The position numbers and the translations under genes are program-made. Of a stretch of 64,000 nt of DNA, positions 56,559 through 64,000 are shown one piece after another. The stretch comes from JAJPKK01 sp963844635 (GTDB lineage Bacteria; Pseudomonadota; Alphaproteobacteria; Rhizobiales; Xanthobacteraceae). Position 1 is the stretch's first letter. Each line of letters begins with the position of its first letter. Where the stretch lies: the NCBI GenBank assembly GCA_963844635.1, contig CAWJPD010000008.1:186001-250000 (forward strand). The letters are read 5' to 3'. The notes under the pieces were generated by a model. That model saw nothing but the letters and a program-made list of their open reading frames with translations, was not told the DNA's origin and did not search any database.

Positions 56559-58597
56559 GTGTGGTCGCGCACGACCGCCGCGATCAAGGGAGCCGGCGAG
56601 GTCTGCTTCACGGTCATGTCGATGAGCATCTCGCTGTGCGCGGTGTTCATCCCGATTCTGCTGATGGGCGGGATCGTCGGCCGCCTGTTCCGCGAATTCG
56701 CGATGACGCTATCGATCGCGATCATGATCTCGCTCGCGGTTTCGCTCGCGACGACGCCGATGATGTGCGCGCTGCTGCTCAAGCGGACGGAAAGGGAACA
56801 CCAGGGGCGATTTCATCGGACTACCGAGTGGTTTTTCAACGCGATGCTGCACGGCTATGAGCGTACGCTCGCCTGGGCGCTCAATCATTCCGCCTTCGTG
56901 ATGCTGATCCTGCTCACGACCATTGGCTTCAATGTGTACCTTTACGTGATCGTGCCGAAGGGGTTCTTTCCGCAACAGGACACCGGCCGCATCAACGGCT
57001 ATGTGCAGGCCGACCAGAGCATCTCCTTCCAGTTGATGCGGGACAAGATGGCCGCGTTCATGACCATCCTGCGCCGCGATCCGGCGATCGATACCGTCGT
57101 CGGATTTACCGGGACCGGCCAGACCAATGGTGCCTTTTACTTCATGTCGCTCAAGCCACTGAGCGAACGCAAGGTGACGGCCGACGAGGTAATCCGGCGG
57201 TTGCGCGGTCCGCTCTCGCAGGTTGCGGAGGGAACCTGTTCTTGCAAGCCGTCCAGGATATTCGGGTGGGAGGCCGGGCCTCTAACGCGCAATACCAGTT
57301 CACGCTTCAGGCGGATACGGCCGAGGATCTCTACACCTGGGCGCCGCGCGTCTTGGCCGAATTGCAGCGCCTGCCACAGCTCGCCGACGTGAATACCGAT
57401 CAGCAGAATAACGGCCTCGAAACCAACGTGACTATCGATCGCGAGACCGCGGCCCGGCTTGGCATCTCGGTCGCGCAAATCGACAACACGCTTTATGACG
57501 CCTTCGGCCAGCGTCAGGTGTCGACCATCTACAACGACCGCAACCAGTATCACGTCATCATGGAGGTGGCGCCGCAGTACTGGCAAAACCCGGAAACGTT
57601 GAACGATGTGTTCGTCAGCACGTCCGGCGGCACGGTCGGCGGGACTCAGGGCACCAATGCCGTTGCCGGGACGGTCAGCGGGCCGACGGTGGCCGCGACG
57701 GCCGCGTCGGTTGCCTCGGATGCTGCGCGCAACCTCGCGCTCAATTCCATCGGCAATACCGGCAAGGGCAGCGCCTCGACCGGTGCCGCGGTGACCACGA
57801 ATGCGGAGACGATGGTCCCGCTGAGCGCGGTCACGCACTTCGCCGCCGGCAAGATCCCGCTGGTGGTCAATCACCAGGGCGTGTTCGTGGCGACGACCAT
57901 CTCTTTCAACCTGCCCGGCGGCTACGTGCTGAGCGACGCGGTCAGCGCCATCAACGAAGCCATGGCCCGTATCGGCGCGCCTGCCACGCTGCACGGCAGC
58001 TTCCAGGGCACCGCGCGTGTCTACGAGCAATCGCTGCGAAATCAGCCCTATCTCATTCTGGCGGCGCTGATCGCAGTCTACATCGTTCTCGGCGTGCTCT
58101 ACGAAAGCTACATCCACCCGATCACGATCCTCTCCACGTTGCCCTCAGCCGGAGTCGGCGCCGTGCTCGCATTGATGCTGTTCAAGACGGAATTCAGCAT
58201 CATGGGGCTGATCGGCGTGATCCTGCTGATCGGCCTCGTCAAGAAGAACGCCATCATGATGATCGACTTCGCGCTCGATGCCAAACGCTCGCGCGGGTTG
58301 TCGTCGCAGCAGGCGATCTATGAGGCCTGTCTGCTGCGCTTCCGTCCCATCATGATGACCACGAATGCTGCGCTGTTCGGCGCCTTGCCGCTGGCAATCG
58401 GATTTGGCGAAGGAGGCGAACTTCGCCGGCCCCTCGGCATCGCCATTGTCGGCGGGTTGATCGTGAGCCAAGCCTTGACGCTTTACACCACGCCGGTCGT
58501 CTATCTCTATCTCGACCGCTTCGGTCAATGGCTGCGGGAATTGCGCCGACGCCCACGCCCGATACTTCCCGAGCAAAGCCTGGTCCCCGGCGAATAA
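56559..58597 (+). pseudogene. RND multidrug efflux pump, 5'-truncated and frameshifted
   Basis: The remaining part corresponds to residues of about 440 to the end of an inner-membrane RND (HAE1, MdtB/MdtC-like) transporter of about 1,040 residues. It begins AAIKGAGEVCFTVMSMSISL, TM4-TM6 region, with GGIVGRLFREFAMTLS, VPKGFFPQQDTGRINGYVQA, a second porter domain, then TM7-TM12 (VYIVLGVLYESYIHPITILS; GLVKKNAIMMIDFALDA; RFRPIMMTTNAALFGALPLA). One missing base near 57238 splits the frame. The N-terminal porter domain and the TM4 proton-relay Asp pair are absent, so export activity is lost. No adaptor or TolC gene is adjacent. Confidence 0.85.
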
Positions 58598-58941
58598 CGT
58601 CCAATATTACCGGCAGGGTTTATCACCGGACCAACAATCATTTCAGCGAGGTCGACTGCGGTGCAAAGGATTCTAACGTCAAGGTCTGGAGGGGCACTCT
58701 ATTGTTTCCACGAAAGGGATCAGTGACGATACGGAACGCCGCGAAAGGAAGGCAGTATTCGGCGGCGACGCATGTCACAACATGAGACTCGTGATCGATG
58801 GCTGCCGCTCCGGTTCTTTTGTGAGGCAGCCGTTTGGCCCTTGTATAGCGATTGGAATTTCGGAGCGGGCAGTGTCACCAAAGGCGACATTGCTCGCAAT
58901 GCCCGGATAGATTCGACAGCGACCTCTAGCAACACCTCGTG
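58598..58941. other. Region between RND remnant and methyltransferase
   Basis: About 345 bases; no gene recognised. The flanking genes converge here. Confidence 0.4.
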
Positions 58942-59629
58942 TCAGTCCTCCGGCTGCATTCGTAGAGCACGAATGCATCGATAAATATCGGGAAAATTTT
59001 TCGCTATATGGAAACTAAAGCCAGCACGCCGGATGGCACTTTCGATCAGGCTGAGATTGGAATGTGAGGATAGCATCACGTATAGCTGCCCGTTCGCCTT
59101 CAAACGCGCATAAGCCTGCCCAGAGTACAGGAGTTATGTCCCGATGATTCGGCCCCCCCAGTCCAGCCGCGATCCGCGATATCGCGCTAACCTGCGTGTG
59201 TTTGGGAAGATTGGGAACAATTACATCGAATGAAGGAGTTGCCGCCAGTCCCGTAGAGCAAGTCCATGGACACGGCGGATACGCGACCGCCTACTCCGTT
59301 AAGCCGCGCGTTCTCGGGCACCGATAGCGTCGCACTCGGATTGATGTCGGTGGCAATAACCCTGGCTGCTCCGGCACGGGCAGCGGCGATTGCCAGGATT
59401 CCTGCTCCGGTTCCGACGTCGATCACCTGCTTTCCCTTGAGATCCAGAGTAGAAATGAACTCGGCAAACCGCTGGCTGCTGATGCAGATCGGGGATGAAA
59501 TACGGTTGGATGCACCTTGAATTGCATCCCTGCTGCTCGCGTTAACCGAGTGCTCCGCCGTCGCAGAATGAGATGGTAGTAAAAGAAATGAATTACGTCA
59601 CCGAGCAGGCGAACGAAACGGTTACGCAA
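58942..59629 (-). CDS. Class I SAM-dependent methyltransferase, frameshifted
   Basis: A Rossmann-fold methyltransferase. The first part is FVRLLGDVIHFFYYHLILRR and MQFKVHPTVFHP. After a shift near 59480 it reads ICISSQRFAEFISTLDLKGK and the AdoMet motif VIDVGTGAGILAIAAARAGA, then RVIATDINPSATLSVPENAR. A second shift near 59230 gives FDVIVPNLPKHTQV (the catalytic-type NxP), and a third near 59105 the end GQLYVMLSSHSNLSLIESAI with a stop at 58942. The pattern resembles HemK/RlmG-like N-methyltransferases. Three breaks in 690 bases make its state uncertain. The start (TTG at 59629) is also uncertain; the frame remains open upstream. Confidence 0.65.
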
Positions 59630-59859
59630 AGAACCCGAAGATGCATGGCCGTTGAGGTGCGCGTCCGCAATCAGTTTTCCCGGTCATCATTTTTCGTGGT
59701 CCAAAAGGACTGTCGAAGCGTTGGGGAAGGCCGCACCGCAATCAAGGATGCCCGGTTCGGAAAAACCGTTCAAGGCAAGTGGAGATTTCTATTCCGCGAT
59801 CCACCGATCGAGAGAAACCGGTGACCAATGAGGCACAGGGCTACGGAGGTACGCTGGAC

Positions 59860-60395
59860 ATCGGCCCGATCGATGTAGCGATGACGAACTTCGATGCATC
59901 GAGCTCTCCAGAATTGGCGCGGCAATGGGTGAGCTTCCGATCGGCAGCCTCATCGCCCGGGGGGCCAGATCATTGCAGAGTTGACCAACGAAATCATGCG
60001 CATGACCGATGAATTGCGGCACGCCGAGATCATCGCCATCGCTCGCGCTCGCAACCTCATCGGTGATGACGCATTGAGCGAGCGTGCGCTCTACACCACG
60101 GTCGAGCCGTGCCCCATGTGCGCGTTTTGCATTCGCACCGCCGGCATCGGCCGCGTCGCGTTCGCGCTGGCCTCTCCGATCATCGGAGGCCTCTCGCGTT
60201 GGAATATCTTGGGTGATGATCGTCGATTTCCTGTTTGGGCGGGTACCGGAATTGCTTCCTGGCCTTCTTGCCGATGAGGCCCACAGGGTGTGGGGTGAGC
60301 TGCGGCCCATCACCGGGCGCGCGATTTGGCTAGCCGGGTTCCTCAGCAAGCCAAAAATGAAGGCGCCAGGCAGCGCCTCAACTCGGTCGCGTTAA
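59860..60395 (+). CDS. Nucleoside/cytidine deaminase-family protein, frameshifted
   Basis: A zinc deaminase of the CDA/TadA-like group. Pieces: IELSRIGAAMGELPIGSLIA, then after a shift at the G-run near 59960 GGQIIAELTNEI and the zinc motif HAEIIAIARARNL (HAE) with TVEPCPMCAFC (PCxxC). After a second shift near 60218 it ends GRVPELLPGLLADEAHRVWG. All catalytic residues (His, Glu, two Cys) are present. Repaired length is about 175 residues. The exact start is unclear; about 59860 is the earliest family-like position. The substrate is not known. Confidence 0.65.
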
Positions 60396-60489
60396 CGGTT
60401 TTCGCTGCGCAGGCTTATTTCCCTAATTATCCTGTTGACACCACAAACCCATGATGTAGTATGGCGCCCATCGCTGGGGGCTGGGTGCC

Positions 60490-61411
60490 ATGGACGTTTT
60501 TTCCGCTCCGCATTTCCGCAACGACGAAGCAGCCCGCGAATTCCTTGAGGCGATCTTGTGGCCGGATGGCCCTGTTTGCCCGCACTGCGGTACGGTTAAT
60601 CATGCCTACACCACCAAGCGTCCAGGCGTGTTTCGCTGCGCCGAGAAGGGCTGCCGAAAGGACTTTACCGTCACGCAGAAGACCGTCATGGAGCGCTCGC
60701 ACATCGCTCTGCACAAATGGCTCCAGGCGTTTCATCTGATGTGCAGTTCAAAGAAAGGCGAAGCGCGCACCAACTTCATCGCACGCTCGACATTGCCTAT
60801 CAGTCGGCATGGTTCATGGCGCATCGCATTCGCGAGTGCATGCGCGCGGGCGGCCTTGCCCCGATGGGCGGCGATGGCAAGATCGTCGAAGCCGATGAGA
60901 CTTACTACGGCGATGTAGACAAGCCGCGCACCAAGACAACGCGCGGTCGTCCTTACACCAAGAGCGGAAAGGCTGGAAACAAGCGCCCGATCGTGGCGCT
61001 GGTAGAGCGCGGCGGTCGCGTTCGCACCTTTCACGTTCCGGTCGCGACGAAAGAAATCGTCACCAACATCGTTCGTGAAAACATCGCCAAAGAAAGCCGT
61101 CTGCATACCGACGAAAGCCGATTATACGGCGGTTCGGACGCTACTTTTTTGCCCACAAGAGCGTCAAGCACAGCGTTGGCGAATATGTCCGCCACGAAGA
61201 CGGTGAAGCCGTTCACACCAACTCGGCTGAGGGCTATTTTTCGATCTTCAAGCGCGGCATGCGTGGCATCTATCAACATTGTGCCGAGAAACATTTGCAC
61301 AGGTATCTCGCGGAATTTGATTTCCGCTACAATCACCGTGTCAAGCTTGGCTTTGACGATGGGGAACGTGCAGCCATTGCCATCACAAGAGTGCAGAGGG
61401 CAAGCGGCTGA
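60490..61411 (+). CDS. IS1595-family transposase, frameshifted
   Basis: The N-terminal zinc ribbon is CPHCGTVNHAYTTKRPGVFR with CAEKGCRKDF; the catalytic region has KIVEADETYYGDVDKPRTKT (first Asp), RLHTDESRLY (second) and, after a shift, HTNSAEGYFSIFKRGMRGIY (ISXO2-type end) to a stop at 61411. Breaks are near 60765 and 61146 (T-run). Repaired length is about 305 residues. The related transposase at 62744 shares much of its sequence, so the two elements are relatives, not copies. Confidence 0.88.
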
Positions 61412-61525
61412 CGTACCGTCAGCCTCACCGAGCCTGATTTCAGATTTCAAGCCGCGCGTTTTCTGCGCTGGCGAAAGAAGCGCGGGCGGAAAGACTCGAC
61501 TCCTTCCGCCCGCATCGCTATCCTG

Positions 61526-61756
61526 ATGGTGCGAACCGAATCAGGGAGCGAAGCAGTGCCAGCAACCACGTTTAAGCGTCACGGCGTCGAATGCCAACAT
61601 TGCCACGAGAATTTCGACCTTTCACTCGCTGGATCGGACGTAAGGAAGCCTTCGGACTTGCCTGATCCGTTTCAGGCAACGTGTCCCATCTGCGGGAAAG
61701 AGGCCACTTACCAACGATCCGCCATTGGTATCCTGGTGGCAGTCGGACCCCGATAA
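61526..61756 (+). CDS. Small zinc-ribbon protein carried by IS1595 element
   Basis: A 76-residue frame with HGVECQHCHENFDLSLAGSD and FQATCPICGKEATYQRSAIG: two CxxC pairs spaced about 30 residues, a classical zinc ribbon. GTG at 61556 is another start that trims a doubtful N-terminus. It lies on the transposase strand, 115 bases after it, inside the element's terminal repeats. Probably DNA- or RNA-binding; role in transposition or cargo is unknown. Confidence 0.6.
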   Translation: MVRTESGSEAVPATTFKRHGVECQHCHENFDLSLAGSDVRKPSDLPDPFQATCPICGKEATYQRSAIGILVAVGPR

Positions 61757-61912
61757 CGGGATTGCCTTTTGACCCAAGGCGAGCGTGTTTCGCTGCCTTC
61801 ACTTCAGACAGCGTCTTGTGCCCGACCTTCTGAGCGCCGCGAAGCGCAGCTGCTAAACGCTGCTGCGAACTCCTGATCAGTGTACCGGTCGTCGTTCTTA
61901 GGACTGCGAGCC

Positions 61913-62485
61913 ATGGACGAACCGTCTTATCCGCCCGACGATTTTTACATGTGGGTCGGGAAGTGCATCAAGGAATGGGCGACCATCCAATCCCTTTTGT
62001 ACGCGGTCTATGCCGCCGTTCTCAAGGCGGACCCGAAGCATCAAGCGGTCATTTATTACCGCACCCGAATTTAGACGCACGCCTCACTCTTGTGGACGAA
62101 CTGTTGAAGACAATTCTGCCGCAAGATGATGTTGAAAAATGGTCGCGACTGCTCAAAAAGATTCGCGCGCTGCTGAAGATCAGGAATTTGTTAGCGCATG
62201 CCCCGGTTGGCAGCGCCTCCCTTACAGAGTGGATACAGGACGATGAAGGGAAGACCACGGCCTACACAAACCACTTCCTGCATATCTCGACCGGCAAGAA
62301 CGAACAGCTCAGAGGGCGCGGCATCGAAAGGATGGACCAGCCTGACCTGCCCGACCATTTCACGGACCTCAGAAGTCATTCAAGCGCGGATCGGCGGCAT
62401 CCTGAATACCGTCAGGGCTTTGCGCGCACGGAAAGCGCGGCCCGTAAAATCCTCTCCGCGTAATCCTCCGCCACGCCTGGACTGA
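61913..62485 (+). CDS. HEPN-like protein carried by IS1595 element, frameshifted
   Basis: An all-helical protein of about 190 residues after repair: MDEPSYPPDDFYMWVGKCIK, EWATIQSLLYAVYAAVLKAD, then (second frame, from about 62070) LVDELLKTILPQDDVEKWSR and KKIRALLKIRNLLAHAPVGS. The RNLLAH element fits the Rx4-6H motif of HEPN nucleases, many of which are toxins or defence effectors. A further shift near 62370 gives EVIQARIGGILNTVRALRAR. Breaks need single-base repairs. No MNT-type antitoxin is adjacent on the strand. Assignment to HEPN is by motif only. Confidence 0.5.
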
Positions 62486-62609
62486 AATCTCGGGTGAGGT
62501 CCGAACTGTCGAGCAATTCCCTCGCGCCTGCCTCGACCATTGCGGGCGTAATCTCAATCTGCGGGATGAAATTCCTCTTTGCTTTCGGGCGCGCCAGACA
62601 TGGAAACAT
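62412..62609 (-). CDS. Small hypothetical protein convergent with the HEPN-like gene
   Basis: A 65-residue frame from ATG 62609: PKAKRNFIPQIEITPAMVEA, GARELLDSSDLTRDFSPGVA and EDYAERILRAALSV. The ITPAMVEAGARxLLD segment recalls short proteins often found in rhizobial and phage DNA (recalled). It lies within the terminal repeats of the IS1595 element and overlaps the HEPN-like gene tail-to-tail by 74 bases, so the two transcripts would be antisense over that stretch. Confidence 0.5.
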   Translation of the reverse strand: MFPCLARPKAKRNFIPQIEITPAMVEAGARELLDSSDLTRDFSPGVAEDYAERILRAALSVRAKP

Positions 62610-62675
62610 TCCGCATGGTCAGCGCGATACTAGCTGTTGATCATGTGGTGTCAACAGGATAATTAGGCTTATTTC

Positions 62676-63506
62676 CCTAATTATGGACCTGACTCCACAA
62701 GCCGCATCTGCTAGTGTTTCCTCGTTAAATCGAGGATTGAGCCATGTCCAACGCCTTCGCCGCCCCGCATTTTCACAGCCACGAACTGGCGCGGGAATGG
62801 CTTGAACAAATCCGTTGGCCGGATGGCCCGGTTTGCTCGCACTGCGGAACGGTCGGCCACGCCTACAAAACCAAGAAGCCCGGTTGGTACCGCTGCGCGC
62901 AGAAGGCGTGCCGGAAGGATTTCACGGTCACGACAGGGACCGTGATGGAACGCAGCCATATCGAACTGCACAAATGGCTGATAGGCTTCTATCTGATGTC
63001 GTCCAGCAAGAAAGGCGTCAGCGCCCATCAGCTCCATCGCGCCCTTGGCCTCGATTACAAGTCAGCTTGGTTCATGGCTCACCGCATTCGGGAAGCTATG
63101 CGAGCCGATGGCACATTCGGACCGCTTGGCGCGGCGAAGGCGAGATCGTCGAAGCTGACGAAACCTATTACGGCAACATCGATAAGCCGCGCACCAAGAC
63201 GACGCGCGGGCGCCCTTATACGAAGGGTGGCAAGGCCGGGAATAAGCGCCCGGTCGTGGCTCTTGTCGAACGTGGCGGCAATGTCCGCACGTTCCATGTT
63301 CCGGTCGCCGACAAGGCGACTGTCACTCGCATTGTACGAGAGAACATCGCGCGGGAAAGCCGCCTTCATACCGATGAAAGCAGCCTCTATCGCGGTTCAG
63401 ACGAACACTTTGCCGCTCACAAGAGCGTCAAGCACTCGGTTGGCGAGTACGCCCGCCACGAAGGCGAAGAAACGATCCACACCAACACGGCCGAAGGCTA
63501 TTTCTC
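62676..63506 (+). mobile_element. Second IS1595-family element, left part
   Basis: It begins CCTAATTATGGACCTGACTC at 62676, sharing the first nine bases with the element to its left and following the same CTTATTTC octamer. It carries a related transposase and is cut at about 63506 by an IS21-family element, so its right part lies beyond the window or is lost. Confidence 0.75.
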
Positions 63507-63509
63507 TGT
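62744..63509 (+). pseudogene. IS1595-family transposase, interrupted by IS21
   Basis: The N-terminus MSNAFAAPHFHSHELAREWL leads to the zinc ribbon CSHCGTVGHAYKTKK with CAQKACRKDF, then HQLHRALGLDYKSAWFMAHR. A single-base change near 63132 shifts to EIVEADETYYGNIDKPRTKT, RLHTDESSLYRGSDEHFAAH and HTNTAEGYFSV. There the family sequence ends abruptly, exactly where the IS21-type terminal sequence TGTGAATTGGCG begins. The last 60-70 residues including the ISXO2-type C-terminus are missing, so this copy cannot act alone. Confidence 0.85.
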
Positions 63510-64000
63510 GAATTGGCGTGCAAAAAGGACCCCCTTTTCGGGGTGATCGGCATCCAATCGGGACCCCCGAAAAGAGGGGTTCACATTGGCCTCCATGATT
63601 CGTGGGGGCCAGACTGGGATGTTGGTCGTGGAGACAATTGGGAGGATTTCGCCGGGCCTTTTTTGTCCAGGGGAAAGCAATCAAGGCGATCTGCCGGGAC
63701 CTTGGGGTATCCCGGAAAGTCGTGAGGAAGGTGATTCGCTCAGGATCGACCGAGTTTCGCTATCGCCGGGAAGATCAGCCACTACCCAAGATTGGCCACT
63801 GGCGTGACGCGCTGGATGAGTTGCTGCTGGGCAATGAAACGAAGGCCGCCCGTGAACGTCTGACGCTGATCCGGATTTTTGAGGAGCTGCGCGGTCGAGG
63901 TTATGACGGCAGCTACGATGCGGTGCGCCGCTTCGCGAAGCGATGGGCGAAGGATCGCGGGCAAGTGACGGCGGCGGCCTATGTGCCGCTGAGCTTTGCC
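63507..64000 (+). mobile_element. IS21-family element, left end (runs off window)
   Basis: It starts TGTGAATTGGCGTGCAAAAA at about 63507 and contains repeated GGACCCCC-type boxes within the first 80 bases, typical of the multiple terminal repeats bound by IS21 transposases. The istA gene follows. The right half with istB is outside the window. Confidence 0.8.
63619..64000 (+). CDS. istA: IS21-family transposase IstA, N-terminal part, frameshifted
   Basis: ATG at 63619 begins MLVVETIGRI. One extra base near 63650 then shifts the frame; the other frame reads RAFFVQGKAIKAICRDLGVS (helix-turn-helix), RKVVRKVIRSGSTEFRYRRE and RLTLIRIFEELRGRGYDGSY, then RRFAKRWAKDRGQVTAAAYV with PLSFA at the window end. 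This is the DNA-binding N-terminal third of IstA, before its DDE domain. The catalytic part and istB lie beyond the window. Confidence 0.85.

Larger units (their letters stand above)
60422..62667 (+). mobile_element. IS1595-family element with three passenger genes
   Basis: The ends are exact inverted repeats of at least 23 bp (left 60422-60444, beginning CCTAATTATCCTGTTGACAC; right 62645-62667). The octamer CTTATTTC directly flanks both (60414-60421 and 62668-62675), the 8-bp target duplication expected for IS1595. The 2,246-bp element is about 1.2 kb longer than a transposase-only element: beyond the transposase lie a zinc-ribbon gene, a HEPN-like gene and a convergent small gene. Confidence 0.88.

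Noticed and set aside
59789..60349. 186-residue minus-strand ORF
   Set aside because: Antisense to the deaminase gene, whose HAE and PCxxC zinc motifs are on the plus strand.

Overview
The window looks like a chromosomal segment of an alphaproteobacterium of the order Hyphomicrobiales (Rhizobiales), probably near Bradyrhizobiaceae/Xanthobacteraceae. Reasons: the flgE-flgK-flgL cluster, the leuS-lptE-holA block, the cox order ctaC-ctaD-ctaB-coxF-ctaG-ctaE-DUF983-surf1, IalB and DUF2252 proteins, high G+C, and a dispersed two-hairpin intergenic repeat.

Bases 1-42,996 read as core chromosome. They hold, in order: flagellar hook and hook-junction genes (flgE end, flgK, flgL); a minus-strand block with DNA polymerase III delta (holA), LPS-assembly lipoprotein (lptE) and leuS; a membrane diguanylate cyclase divergent from a YggS-type PLP protein; a polysaccharide-export lipoprotein; a DOPA-dioxygenase-like protein; a Bug-type solute receptor and a hot-dog thioesterase; a giant AsmA protein; two tandem periplasmic paralogues; DUF6152 and DUF2252 proteins; tRNA-Ser(GGA); a Tat-exported polysaccharide deacetylase; a solitary DNA methyltransferase; proB; the complete aa3 cytochrome oxidase operon with its assembly factors; a Rieske oxygenase pair; msrA; a DpgC-like cofactor-free dioxygenase; gph; a PEGA lipoprotein; and tRNA-Val(CAC). 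Eight copies of the bipartite hairpin repeat (about 100 bp, two of them about 140 bp) sit between these genes.

Bases 42,997-64,000 read as a degraded accessory region starting at the 3' end of tRNA-Val. None of the eight core repeats occurs here. Most genes are truncated, frameshifted or fused: metallophosphoesterase/ABC-substrate-binding debris, a Ku fragment behind an unrelated signal peptide, an RsbQ-like hydrolase without its catalytic His, and an RND pump without its first 40 percent. Among them are a PQQ beta-propeller dehydrogenase, a type II NADH dehydrogenase, a methyltransferase, a deaminase and several very small proteins, including a 39-residue DnaJ-type zinc-knuckle protein. Insertion sequences are nested. 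An IS256-family element with an 8-bp target duplication sits just inside one end of an IS5-family element whose own TTA duplication is visible. An IS1595-family element carries three passenger genes (zinc ribbon, HEPN-like, and a small convergent ORF) between perfect terminal repeats and an 8-bp duplication. It abuts a second IS1595 element, which is cut by an IS21-family element running off the window.

A caution applies to the whole window: about 40 reading-frame breaks occur, most of them single-base insertions, densest in the cox operon (29.8-34.8 kb). Broken essential genes such as holA and ctaD suggest uncorrected sequence error rather than decay, so frameshifted genes are annotated at their inferred full extent. 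Truncations and fusions in the accessory region are different and are probably real.
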